This document shows, one piece after another, positions 1-9,973 of a stretch of DNA of 64,000 nucleotides. This DNA comes from Nemertoderma westbladi (Eukaryota > Xenacoelomorpha > Nemertodermatida > Nemertodermatidae): contig JAUCBJ010007050.1 in NCBI GenBank assembly GCA_032718475.1, forward strand, positions 1 through 64,000, in the 5' to 3' direction. Within the stretch, counting starts at the first letter, position 1, and every line of letters starts with the position of its first letter. The notes under the pieces were generated by a model. The model did no database searches, was not told the origin of the DNA, and saw only the letters and a program-made list of their open reading frames with translations. The position numbers and the translations under genes are program-made.

Positions 1-105
1 CAGGGAAATGAAATCAAGTAAGTACTCGTTTAGACAAATAAAACATGAAATTCGATTAAGGGGTGGTATAAACAGTGAAAAAAGACTACATTATCAGTCA
101 TACCA

Positions 106-414
106 ATGCCGATTCCTGGGCTATTTTCGAAATCTGTACATAGACAGGTAGATGTCACGAAAACAAAGAGTGGTCTTGCTAATAGACAACCCCAAATGAG
201 TACTCCTAAGAAATCGACATATGGTTCTAAATTTAATAATAATGTATCCCAGGATAAACAATCAACATCATCGATTGACCTGATTGATCAAGTATCAATA
301 GTTCTTTCACCTGTTCAAGAACAATGTAGACCTAATAGTAGTTCTGTAATTAATTACCAAGAGGAAATATACGGGTCCAGGTTCAGGTCCAGGCCCATAC
401 CCAGGTCCAGGTGA
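106..414 (+). CDS. Unassigned 102-residue ORF (copy 1)
   Basis: I do not recognise this ORF. It is rich in Ser, Asn, Gln and Lys, has no visible domain, and ends in an Arg/Pro/Ser stretch encoded by a degenerate CCAGGT repeat that overlaps the end of the antisense gag fragment. It is kept open in the second copy with one residue change near the end, but the copies are too young for that to argue for selection. It is more likely an incidental frame in transposon DNA than a gene. Confidence 0.15.
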   Translation: MPIPGLFSKSVHRQVDVTKTKSGLANRQPQMSTPKKSTYGSKFNNNVSQDKQSTSSIDLIDQVSIVLSPVQEQCRPNSSSVINYQEEIYGSRFRSRPIPRSR

Positions 415-838
415 ACACTGGTTTTCTATTATCTAATCTATGTGATTCAGGGAGACCATCCAGCAAGAATTGTTCTGACAATGAATTTAACTTACCATTG
501 TCACACAATACCAATATCTCTTCCAGAAGAGCAGAGGGCTTTCTATCATCGAGGCCTGTATGATGCATAGCTAATAGTTTTGTGGCTTTCTCTCTCTTAG
601 ATAATGTATATTCGTCCATTAGCGCTGTGCGCAAAGCATTGAATTTATCGGTAGTCAGTGGATTGGTAATCAGGTGTATAATCGATCCAGCCGTTGCCGG
701 TGGTAGAATGGCAATCACATGGAACCATTTGGTGTTGTTATCTGTGACGATGGCGTCAGCGACACCCGTGGTGAATTCATCTTTGACTTTGTCGTTCATT
801 GTTAGAAAATATAATTCTGCTCGTTGATAACAGTTCAA
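383..838 (-). pseudogene. Ty3/gypsy-like gag fragment (copy 1)
   Basis: The translated frame has the look of the N-terminal Gag region of Ty3/gypsy-type elements: an RAELYF segment, then a KWFHVIAILPP segment, a DEYTLSKREKATKLL stretch, a DRKPSALLEE motif and a FLLDGLP segment in the order usual for that domain. These proteins coat retroelement RNA. Neither a zinc knuckle, protease nor RT follows. The frame degenerates at its end into TWTWVWAWT encoded by CCAGGT-like repeats, and at its start it lies next to a hAT end at 855. It is a truncated relic. The assignment is from family resemblance; the frame itself is seen directly. Confidence 0.6.
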
Positions 839-854
839 TGATCATCTGGGTCAC

Positions 855-870
855 CAGGGGTGGATCCAGG
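855..870. repeat. Probable hAT terminal inverted repeat (copy 1)
   Basis: The sequence CAGGGGTGGATCCAG matches the CAGGGGCGGATCCAG type of end found on many animal hAT elements; copy 2 has the C form. It lies about 500 bases downstream of the minus-strand hAT transposase relic, where the 3' end of that element should be, and is followed by a poly-G run at 881-902. No opposite end was found. Confidence 0.5.
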
Positions 871-1370
871 AATTCGCTAAGGGGGGGGGGGGGGGGGGGG
901 GGCTGTAGAGATCTCTAACCAGGGGCGCAAGGAGTGAACTCCGCAGCCCAGGGGAGACGAGGCATTGAGGAATTAGGTTTAATATACTAAATTAAATAAT
1001 TTTTTTTGTGATCTAATTAACATACTTTATATTACCACTACATAATAGTAATTATTTAAGTAGCATTACCGCTATATAATATTAATTATTTAAGTATCAT
1101 ACAGGCCTAAGTTAATAAGTTTTCTATATGAGTAACCTGCGATGATTCCTCTCACGGGCATAACGATTGATCACATTCCCAGTATCTAGGGGCTGATCGC
1201 AGTGGGCAGCAAGCAAGGCGAGTGCAGAAAGTCTCTCCTGTCCACAGGTAGAACGCATGCACAGTCCCGCTCACCAACAGAGTGCCATCGGATCCGATCT
1301 GAACCGATCGGATCCAACAGCTTCAAACACTTTCCAACAAACTCCAACAGTCCGATAACTTCCAACAGAT

Positions 1371-2210
1371 TCAGACAGCTTCAAACAATGCTGTCAGCAT
1401 GCTGAATGAGCGCTCGGCAGTGGCGTTGGTAACAGGGAGAGTTCCAAAGATTTGAAGAAGTTTGTGTATAGCAGGGAAACCAAGGAGATTCGAACGTTTC
1501 ACCGCAGACAAAAACTCAAGCTGACTGTCTATGGGGTCCCAAGGCAGAGAGCACCATCTCTCTATCTCCACTTTCACCACTTTAATTGGAGCATCGAGGT
1601 CTGCTTCATAGCGGCATGCAGCAGCTTGGATTTTTCCAATGGCACCACTCTCTCTGAAACTTGGTAATAGCTCCTGCAACACCAAACCAGGAGGCTGCGT
1701 TCCCTTACCAAAGCGAGTATCCAGCTCTGCCACCACATAGTCGACATAGGGAAAGAAGATAGACTGTCGATAATAACCCTCCGTGCTATCAGCCTGGATG
1801 TTGGAACGATGAACCTGACGTCCAATGATTCGCGGGCGGGAAATCGTTTCTATGCCAATTTTCATTCTGAGTTCCTCGATCTCTTTGAATAAGGTAGCAA
1901 ATGTTTATTCCGCATTGGTGCGCATCATCTTGAGAGTTTCCCCAATTTCTTGGACGATGGCGTATGCCTGACCCAAGTTCTGATTGACAGCCTGCAGGCA
2001 TTCACTGGCTGACACTGTATGGGCCAACACTGCTTCAGTGACCTTGAGGCCAACAATAAACTTGGACCCTTGTATAGCTGTTAGCAATGTTGCAGCCATT
2101 GGATCATCATCGGATTCCAAGTAATCAACAATGATGGGCAACAAATCTCGACAAACATAAGAACAGCATCATGTCTCTGTACCCAGCGCGTTGGGCAGAG
2201 CTTAAAAAGC
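1371..2210 (-). pseudogene. hAT transposase, C-terminal part, broken (copy 1)
   Basis: This is the C-terminal half of a hAT-superfamily transposase of the kind related to the 52-kDa repressor/ZMYM group, which excises and inserts DNA. Reading leftwards on the minus strand one sees a TRWVQRHDAV segment (about 2160-2200), a central segment around 1905-2144, a PRIIGRQVHRSN segment, and the hATC dimerisation motif NATAERSFSML. The frame is broken by a shift near 2150 and by an in-frame TAA near 1903-1905, and it stops just after the hATC core, running into short CTGTTGGAAG-like repeats. The family call is strong; the element is dead. The same stop is present in copy 2, so it predates the duplication. 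Confidence 0.8.
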
Positions 2211-2745
2211 TCGAATAAATTTAACTTTTAACAAATTATGTTATTTAAATCCAAAAAAACCTGTTAAAAACCAAAAATAATTTTGCTAATGATGGGAACC
2301 TAATTGTAGTCTCATAGGGATAGTGAATTAAAATTATATTAATTGTTAAATTATTTATACTATTAATTAAAAAACTTACTCTTAGCTGCTCTCCGGTGAA
2401 GAAGAGCGACGTAAACTGCCACGATGAAAACACATGTGGCAGTACACGTCGCCCTTCTCAATCGTATACGGGCGGCAGGAGAATGTCGCCCTCAATGGCC
2501 CAGACGGCCGGGCCAGGTTGACGGAAACAGGGGCATTGGCCGCTGGTCCCTTTTAACCCATGGCAAACAGCCCCTCCGCATACTCTCTTCATTGTTGTCT
2601 AGAATATAAAATGTATAATAAGTGTCATTGACATGGGAATATTCATAAATGAGTGTAGCTCGTGTACATACTGTAATACATTACATTTTTATCAACCCCC
2701 CCCCCCCCCCCTCCCTTTCAGAAACTTTAAAAAACTCTCTCTTTC

Positions 2746-2971
2746 TCCTTCACTCATGCTGCATTACATAATTAAAAATAAGTAAAATTGTAAGTTTAAG
2801 TAATAAATTAGTAATTAAGTAATTAATTAGAAGTTCTCAATTACGATCGTAACGCATTAAAGATGCAGGGGAATTATGAAGTGTGGTACAGCGGTGGAGA
2901 GTACTATACTGTTGAGGTCATTATCCATGGAAATCCAAGAGATAGAAATTTTCCAGCAATATTGACAAGGC
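2746..2971. other. Unique spacer between the two duplicate copies
   Basis: This AT-rich stretch is present once and separates the end of copy 1 from the start of copy 2. No gene or recognisable element is seen. It may be part of the original repeat unit that was lost at the right end of copy 2. Confidence 0.6.
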
Positions 2972-3076
2972 CAGGGAAATGAAATCAAGTAAGTACTCGT
3001 TTAGACAAATAAAACATGAAATTCGGTTAAGGGGTGGTATAAACAGTGAAAAAAGACTACATTATCAGTCATACCA

Positions 3077-3385
3077 ATGCCGATTCCTGGGCTATTTTCG
3101 AAATCTGTACATAGACAGGTAGATGTCACGAAAACAAAGAGTGGTCTTGCTAATAGACAACCCCAAATGAGTACTCCTAAGAAATCGACATATGGTTCTA
3201 AATTTAATAATAATGTATCCCAGGATAAACAATCAACATCATCGATTGACCTGATTGATCAAGTATCAATAGTTCTTTCACCTGTTCAAGAACAATGTAG
3301 ACCTAATAGTAGTTCTGTAATTAATTACCAAGAGGAAATATACGGGTCCAGGTTCAGGTCCAGGCCCATATCCAGGTCCAGGTGA
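3077..3385 (+). CDS. Unassigned 102-residue ORF (copy 2)
   Basis: Duplicate of the ORF at 106-414 with one Pro-to-Ser change near the C terminus. Function is not recognised and it may not be a gene. Confidence 0.15.
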   Translation: MPIPGLFSKSVHRQVDVTKTKSGLANRQPQMSTPKKSTYGSKFNNNVSQDKQSTSSIDLIDQVSIVLSPVQEQCRPNSSSVINYQEEIYGSRFRSRPISRSR

Positions 3386-3809
3386 ACACTGGATTTCTAT
3401 TATCTAATCTATGTGATTCAGGGAGACCATCCAGCAAGAATTGTTCTGACAATGAATTTAACTTGCCATTGTCACACAATACCAATATCTCTTCCAGAAG
3501 AGCAGAGGGCTTTCTATCACCGAGGCCTGTATGATGCATAGCTAATAGTTTTGTGGCTTTCTCTCTCTTAGATAATGTATATTCGTCCATTAGCGCTGTG
3601 CGCAAAGCATTGAATTTATCGGTAGTCAGTGGATTGGTAATCAGGTATATAATCGATCCAGCCGTTGCCGGTGGTAGAATGGCAATCACATGGAACCATT
3701 TGGTGTTGTTATCTGTGACGATGGCGTCAGCGACACCCATGGTGAATTCATCTTTGACTTTGTCGTTCATTGTTAGAAAATATAATTCTGCTCGTTGATA
3801 ACAGTTCAA
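3354..3809 (-). pseudogene. Ty3/gypsy-like gag fragment (copy 2)
   Basis: Duplicate of the gag fragment at 383-838 with a few amino-acid changes (for example Thr to Met, His to Tyr, Asp to Gly). The same truncation points are shared, so the gag fragment was already broken when the block duplicated. Confidence 0.6.
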
Positions 3810-3826
3810 TGATCATCTGGGTCACC

Positions 3827-3842
3827 AGGGGCGGATCCAGGA
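3827..3842. repeat. Probable hAT terminal inverted repeat (copy 2)
   Basis: CAGGGGCGGATCCAG, the duplicate of the end at 855, in the more canonical form. A poly-G run follows at about 3854-3876. Confidence 0.5.
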
Positions 3843-4327
3843 ATTCGCTAAGAGGGGGGGGGGGGGGGGGGGGGGGCTGTAGAGATCTCTAACCAGGGGC
3901 GCAAGGAGTGAACTCCGCAGCCCAGGGGAGACGAGGCATTGAGGAATTAGGTTTAATATACTAAATTAAATAATTTTTTTTGTGATCTAATTAACATACT
4001 TTATATTACCACTACATAATAGTAATTATTTAAGTAGCATTACCGCTATATAATATTAATTATTTAAGTATCATACAGGCCTAAGTTAATAAGTTTTCTA
4101 TATGAGTAACCTGCGATGATTCCTCTCACGGGCATAACGATTGATCACATTCCCAGTATCTAGGGGCTGATCGCAGTGGGCAGCAAGCAAGGCGAGTGCA
4201 GAAAGTCTCTCTTGTCCACAGGTAGAACGCATGCACAGTCCCGCTCACCAACAGAGTGCCATCGGATCCAATCTGAACCAATCGGATCCAACAGCTTCAA
4301 ACACTTTCCAACAAACTTCCAACAGAT

Positions 4328-5384
4328 TCAGACAGCTTCAAACAATGCTGTCAGCATGCTGAATGAGCGCTCGGCAGTGGCGTTGGTAACAGGGAGAGTT
4401 CCAAAGATTTGAAGAAGTTTGTGTATAGCAGGGAAACCAAGGAGATTCGAACGTTTCACCGCAGACAAAAACTCAAGCTGACTGTCTATGGGGTCCCAAG
4501 GCAGAGAGCACCATCTCTCTATCTCCGCTTTCACCACTTTAATTGGAGCATCGAGGTCTGCTTCATAGCGGCATGCAGCAGCTTGGATTTTTCCGGATGT
4601 AGGACAATTCGGTCCCGGACAATTCGGTCCCGGACAATTCGGTCCGGACAATTCGGTCCCGGACAATTCGGTCCCGGACAATTCGGTCCCAAAACACTAA
4701 ATAAATGGGACCGAATTGTCCGGTACCGAATTGTCCCGGACAATTGTCCCGGACAATTGTCCTAGGACCGAATTGTCCGGGGACCGAATTGTCCGGGACC
4801 GAATTGTCCGGAATGGCACCACTCTCTCTGAAACTTGGTAATAGCTCCTGCAACACCAAACCAGGAGGCTGCGTTCCCTTACCAAAGCGAGTATCCAGCT
4901 CTGCCACCACATAGTCGACATAGGGAAAGAAGATAGACTGTCGATAATAACCCTCCGTGCTATCAGCCTGGATGTTGGAACGATGAACCTGACGTCCAAT
5001 GATTCGTGGGCGGGAAATCGTTTCTATGCCAATTTTCATTCTGAGTTCCTCGATCTCTTTGAATAAGGTAGCAAATGTTTATTCCGCATTGGTGCGCATC
5101 ATCTTGAGAGTTTCCCCAATTTCTTGGACGATGGCGTATGCCTGACCCAAGTTCTGATTGACAGCCTGCAGGCATTCACTGGCTGACACTGTATGGGCCA
5201 ACACTGCTTCAGTGACCTTGAGGCCAACAATAAACGTGGACCCTTGTATAGCTGTTAGCAATGTTGCAGCCATTGGATCATCATCGGATTCCAAGTAATC
5301 AACAATGATGGGCAACAAATCTCGACAAACATAAGAACAGCATCATGTCTCTGTACCCAGCGCGTTGGGCAGAGCTTAAAAAGC
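4328..5384 (-). pseudogene. hAT transposase relic split by a foldback insertion (copy 2)
   Basis: This is the duplicate of the transposase relic at 1371-2210, with the same in-frame TAA (near 5077-5079) and the same hATC motif at its C-terminal end. The 217-base insertion at 4595-4811 separates the GRQVHRSN-containing part from the hATC part. In the intact arrangement of copy 1 these two parts are adjacent. The long open frames across the insertion, rich in repeated PGPNC-like or GTELS-like units, come from the inserted repeats and are not real proteins. Confidence 0.8.
4595..4811. mobile_element. Foldback insertion with GGACAATTCGGTCC arms
   Basis: Comparison with the empty site at 1637/1638 defines the insertion exactly. 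The left arm (about 4602-4689) is six tandem copies of a motif reading GGACAATTCGGTCC, the spacer (about 4690-4706) is AT-rich, and the right arm (about 4707-4811) is mostly the reverse complement, GGACCGAATTGTCC, with some units flipped. Both junctions read TCCGGA. No target-site duplication is detectable. Each monomer is itself a near-palindrome (GGAC...GTCC). There is no coding capacity. A second member is at 26401-26531. Confidence 0.85.
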
Positions 5385-5927
5385 TCGAATAAATTTAACT
5401 TTTAACAAATTATGTTATTTAAATCCAAAAAAACCTGTTAAAAACCAAAAATAATTTTGCTAATGATGGGAACCTAATTGTAGTCTCATAGGGATAGTGA
5501 ATTAAAATTATATTAATTATTAAATTATTTATACTATTAATTAAAAAACTTACTCTTAGCTGCTCTCCGGTGAAGAAGAGCGACGTAAACTGCCACGATG
5601 AAAACACATGTGGCAGTACACGTCGCCCTTCTCAATCGTATACGGGCGGCAGGAGAACGTCGCCCTCAATGGCCCAGACGGCCGGGCCAGGTTGACGGAA
5701 ACAGGGGCATTGGCCGCTGGTCCCTTTTAACCCATGGCAAACAGCCCCTCCGCATACTCTCTTCATTGTTGTCTAGAATATAAAATGTATAATAAGTGTC
5801 ATTGACATGGGAATATTCATAAATGAGTGTAGCTCGTGTACATACTGTAATACATTACATTTTTATCAACCCCCCCCCCCCCCCCCTCCCTTTCAGAAAC
5901 TTTAAAAAACTCTCTCTTTCTCCTTCC

Positions 5928-6802
5928 GGGGCCTCAAAAGTGATAACATGCTGCGGGAAGGCAGCTGGCCGTGGTCGGTGAACGGGGGGGGGGGGGGGGG
6001 AGTCTGGAGCTAATGACGGGGAGACGGGTCAACTCCCCACCACGGAATCCCGGCTCAAGAAGTGCGACGAAAGACCCCATGCCGATGCCATTTATGTAGA
6101 ATCTCGCGGCTTCGGCGGGGGTGAGCTGCATGATTATGAATGTCATTCCAGATGAAAGGTCCCTAAAAACAAAAAATAAATTGCACTTTATTTAGCATAT
6201 CCCTCCCATACAGTATTCGGACAACTGTTCGATTTTGTCAATCCCAGTTGACTATAATGTACCTGAGAAGCTATTCGACATGACTGATCACAAAATTTTA
6301 TTTTTCGTTATTTAATATTAGTTTATACTAGCTAACAATGATAATAACTTTGTTGCGTTTGAAACCCTAAGGCTTTTACAATTTTGTATCTAATCACATG
6401 TAAGTTTTTTTTACAACATGAGAAAGGCTGGGGCAACATCTATCAGACGGAATCTTGTGAAAATAAATATCATCCGCTGGGTGGCGCTGCAAATTTATTA
6501 TTTGTTATAAATGGTATGTTACAGAAAACTATAGAATTTAATGCAACTTATATAACCACCACATCAGAGGTGCCATAAATTACTGGAACGGCAGAAGGTA
6601 GGTACTAGATAAATATGTACTGTTGGTACAAAAGATTATGTATCACGAAATTGAAAGTTTCCTCTGTAGTTATAACGTTGAGAACCAATTAACCAACCTA
6701 CTATCTCACCCTGATAATGCATAACAACATTAAACAAAACCACACACGTTATATAAGATGTAAGAGAGCCCTATATTTAATATTAATATTTTATTAATTA
6801 TT
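5928..6802. other. Non-coding region
   Basis: Begins where the duplication ends. It contains a poly-G run at about 5984-6000 and AT-rich DNA, with a short TA repeat near 6817-6830 just beyond. I see no gene. Confidence 0.6.
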
Positions 6803-7654
6803 TTAATTAAAACATATATATATATATATTAGACCATTACACAAATTAAAAATACAAATACAAATACCCATCACCACACAAAGCGACTCAGAACTGGTCT
6901 GCCAGCCCCGGCCCAGTCGCAGACCGGCCCCGTGCCCGAAACCCAAGCCTCGCCACGACCGTCGGCCGCCCCGGAGGCAGAGGGAGCTGGACCGGAGGAG
7001 CGCGAACTGCAGCCGCCGTCGAACACCCCCCATGACACACGCGAGGCCCCTCTCTCGCATTCCATCCCGCCAGGCCACGAGTGTCTCGGCGAGATGGCGG
7101 ATGAGGATCTGGGCCTCGGCGCTCCAGACACCATCGGTGGTGCCCATCAGAGGGGTGAACGACATCCTCCGGTCTTCACAGACGGTCCGGTAATGCATCT
7201 TCTTTAACCGGCACCGCTGCTCCAGGAGGGACTCGGTCGAGCGGTTGGTCTGGGCGTAAGAGGTGGCGTCAGCGTTAATTACCGCAATATCAAACAACGC
7301 CACTCTCTGGTTCGCCCAAACCCCCCGCGCGACCAAATCCGCCCGCACTCCCCCTACCTCCCTACATTCCCTGTCGAGGTACCCCTGGGACAGGGTCACC
7401 TCCCGCTCAATGCTGGGCGCACCGAACGCCGACGCCAGGAGTTCCCCGAAAACATCGCGCACCTCATCGTGGCGTTTCACGATGAGGCCGCCGGACTTGC
7501 AGCTGAGCGCGTGCGAGGTGGAGAACGTCCCCCCACATCCCTCGCACTTGCACGGGAGTCCTGGTGGGACGAGGCCATACCGGAGGTTCAGGCTGTCCCG
7601 GAACTCCTTGGCACTGAGGTCGGTGGCGTCCAGGATGCTTGGCTGGGCCGTCAA
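6803..7654 (-). pseudogene. Retroelement C-terminal zinc-knuckle plus restriction-like endonuclease fragment
   Basis: A 283-codon open frame. Residues about 13-60 contain a C-x2-C-x7-H-x4-C cluster (CEGCGGTFSTSHALSC), followed by RHDEVRD and then a putative nuclease core with VRADLVARGVW and ALFDIAVINAD. This order, a CCHC cluster, RH(N/D), then an R-x-D and FD core, resembles the C-terminal restriction-like endonuclease region of site-specific non-LTR retrotransposons, which nick target DNA for reverse transcription. No reverse transcriptase is found upstream, so it is 5'-truncated. The last 60 or so residues are arginine/glycine-rich and then hydrophobic and are probably read-through. The exact clade is uncertain. 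Confidence 0.55.
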
Positions 7655-8639
7655 CCAGCCGCCGGAGAGCCCTAGTTAACAATATTATAAAATATAATAT
7701 TAAAAACATATAACTTAAATAAATAATTAATTAAAATCAATAGAACAATAAAAGATTAAACAAATCCGGCGTGACTGCAAATACCGAAATATGAAAAAAT
7801 CAACACAATATTAATTAATATTTGTTATTATTATAATAGGCTAAGTAAGGGTTGACACTTACATTAGGAATGCCATCATATAGTAACCCGACTTCAATCT
7901 TTTAACGGGTGGCTGCTGGGTGGTCTTACCGCTACCCTTTTTTTATGAGAATTTACGATATTAACTACCACACAGGATAGATGCGCCCGCTCCATAACCG
8001 GTGGCGCATCTATAACCTGTGTGGCAGTTACTACGTTCATATATTCTGGGGGAATTGCCTCATACCTATCCTTATCCATCTGAAATGTTAAAAATAATAA
8101 TATCAGTAGGCCTATAGAAAAAATATTATAAGTATGAACAAAGTTATGATTGTTATAATTTTCATGCGGTTGAGTAAGAATTTCGCCGACTATCTGTCTT
8201 ACAAATACAAATTAGGACAGAATAAATTATATACTTATACATGTTAGTAATTTATAATGTTAATTAATTATATGTTATTTAATGAAACATTAATTGTTAT
8301 TAATAATGATAATAATATTAATAAGTATTAATTTCAGGAAACATTGCCCATAAAATTCAATGAAATAAACACACTGTATAAACGGAAACATTTAGTATAG
8401 TAGCACAAGTAATGTTGGTGTGGTTCCAAGTCAAAATCTGGGACGTAACGCACCAAACGTAACAAACAGTACCTTTGTTTTGTACTCACCCTTTTGTAAG
8501 AAATGTATTTTCTCCTACAACTCTTATCGAAATATAGCGAAATTTTGCAGAAAGATACACCCCCCCCCCCCCCCCCACACGAATATAATTACCATATTCA
8601 CGCCAAGCACTCCACCATATTCACCTACACCCCCCCCCC
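7655..8639. other. Non-coding AT-rich region with two poly-C tracts
   Basis: No gene is recognised. Long C runs lie at about 8559-8576 and 8631-8648, the second followed by an A run. The second marks the edge of a repeat that recurs in inverted orientation at 50205-50493. Confidence 0.6.
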
Positions 8640-8935
8640 CCCCCCCCCAAAAAAAAAAACATACACCAAATTATACTTTATTTTACCTCCATCAAAAACA
8701 ATGAGAAAGTAAAATAGCAGGTGCTAACTCCTAATTAATACTCCTAATTACTGTATCACCACAACCATAAACCTATCACCGACCCTAAGCCTAACACTAA
8801 CTCTAACCCTCATAATAAATTAGCTGTTAGTTTGACTAAGCCACACTGACTACATAAATGAAAATTAATTAATGCAAAATATTACTAACCTTTTGCCTTG
8901 ATGAATCTGTAGATGGAAGTGATATATATACAGTA
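8640..8935 (-). repeat. Dispersed repeat, inverted copy of 50205-50493
   Basis: The reverse complement of this stretch closely matches 50205-50493: a poly-G run, a GTGTA(C/T) edge, a degenerate TTAGGG-like stretch, and an edge reading CAAAAGGTTAGTAAT that looks like a 5' splice site. It appears to be the 3' part of an unclassified repeat family whose coding remnants continue to about 9700. Confidence 0.85.
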
Positions 8936-9700
8936 GGTTCATCATTTAAATCGAATTCTCCAACTAATGCCTCCAATTTCTCTTTAAGATCATTGCCAAA
9001 CATCTCCCTACGACTTCTGGTACATCCACTATATACTGCATATCGAACATAGTTGAGCAATATATTTTGTATTGGGCTCCTATTTTTTTCTTCTTCCCGA
9101 ATTCTTCTTCCATTCTGCAATGTGTTACACAAAACGAGAGAAACTGTAAAAGAAGGCCATGAAGATCATCAGATTCTTGGTGGATTACCCAAGACCTTCT
9201 ACCTATAGGAGACATAGGATGGATAACTGCCATTTCTTCCTGACAAATATCCTTAAAAGAAAATATTTCTGAATCATTATCTTTAGTGCCCTGGTTTAAA
9301 ATTCGTTCATGAATTTTATAGCATTCAGTGATAGAGACATTATTGATGTCTCTATATATGTAGCTCCACGTAGGCTTTCTCTAAGCAATCCATTTGCAGG
9401 CGCATCATATTACTCAAGAAGATATTTAATGTAATTTTCACCAAGATGTCGTCGTCCTCGTATATTAAATTCTAGCACACCACGACGGCATTCTAAAGTA
9501 AGCCTATTAGCTTTATTTATTCTGAGGTATGGAGCATTCTGTTTAAAATAGATTGGGTCTGATCATCTACATCTGCATCTACTATTGGATCATCAAGAGC
9601 TACAGGGTTATATGGAAGATGGAAGAAATCCTTATAAGTAGAGATGTGTTCCTTGCAAACCAAAACAGACAACCCAAGTTTTAAATAAATTAAAACATAA
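8869..9700 (-). pseudogene. Decayed coding remnants of an unclassified repeat family
   Basis: Several minus-strand frames here read like protein but are broken by frameshifts and stops. One runs through about 9130-9330 and includes RRSWVIHQESDDLHG; another at 8869-9132 includes REMFGNDLKEKLEALVGEF; a third near 9640-9700 includes LKLGLSVLVCKEH. The last recurs in the plus-strand remnant at 49643-49990 (also LKLGLSVLVCKEH), and the downstream non-coding part recurs at 50205-50493, so this belongs to a dispersed family. I cannot assign it to a known transposon superfamily. Confidence 0.5.
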
Positions 9701-9751
9701 ATTACCCTTTCAAGAAAATAAAATGGACCAGTTTGGCCCTGGTTCAATCTC

Positions 9752-9973
9752 TCAATAATCTTTTAATATCTCAAAAATGGAGCTCCTATTTCTGTATTCA
9801 CAAAATTGTAGATGATGTTCCCTTTCGGCTTCTCTAAAGCTATGCGCAACTTCAAAGGGACACTGTACCATTTTTTTGCCAGGAAAGTTCTTGCGGCATT
9901 TTCTTAGATGTTTGACGTATTTCTCCGAATGAATCCGGTGCGTGGCATCATAGGGGCAAATAAAGTACTCCAT
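9752..9973 (-). CDS. GTSF1-like protein with two CHHC zinc fingers
   Basis: A 73-codon ORF from an ATG. Two consecutive fingers have the exact spacing C-x5-H-x9-H-x3-C: the first spans residues 6-26 (CPYDATH...HLRKC) and the second residues 38-58 (CPFEVAH...HLQFC). This tandem U11-48K-type CHHC arrangement is characteristic of GTSF1/Asterix, an RNA-binding partner of Piwi proteins in transposon silencing in animal germ cells; related fingers occur in U11-48K and TRM13. The usual acidic, tryptophan-containing C-terminal tail is absent, so this may be a single exon, a truncated copy or a minimal paralogue. It is intact, unlike nearly everything around it, and sits directly beside repeat-family remnants at 8869-9700. 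Whether it is a host gene or repeat-borne cannot be told here. Confidence 0.75.
   Translation of the reverse strand: MEYFICPYDATHRIHSEKYVKHLRKCRKNFPGKKMVQCPFEVAHSFREAEREHHLQFCEYRNRSSIFEILKDY

Larger units (their letters stand above)
1..2745. repeat. Tandem segmental duplication, copy 1
   Basis: This block is repeated at 2972-5927 with only scattered substitutions, so the duplication is recent. The offset is 2971 bases at the left end. It holds an unassigned small ORF, a gypsy gag fragment, a hAT end and a broken hAT transposase, and it ends in a poly-C tract at about 2697-2711 followed by a shared stretch to about 2745. The non-coding part at 2215-2700 has no recognisable gene. The window starts inside or exactly at the left edge, so further upstream copies are possible. 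Confidence 0.95.
2972..5927. repeat. Tandem segmental duplication, copy 2
   Basis: This is the second copy of the 1-2745 block. It differs by scattered substitutions, a net 17-base loss in the short repeat near 4310, and a 217-base foldback insertion at 4595-4811. It ends after the poly-C tract at about 5871-5886 and a shared stretch to 5927, where the sequence diverges from copy 1. Confidence 0.95.

Noticed and set aside
4563-5039. 158-codon minus-strand ORF joining hAT sequence to repeated GTELS units
   Set aside because: Artefact of the foldback insertion; copy 1 shows the uninterrupted arrangement.
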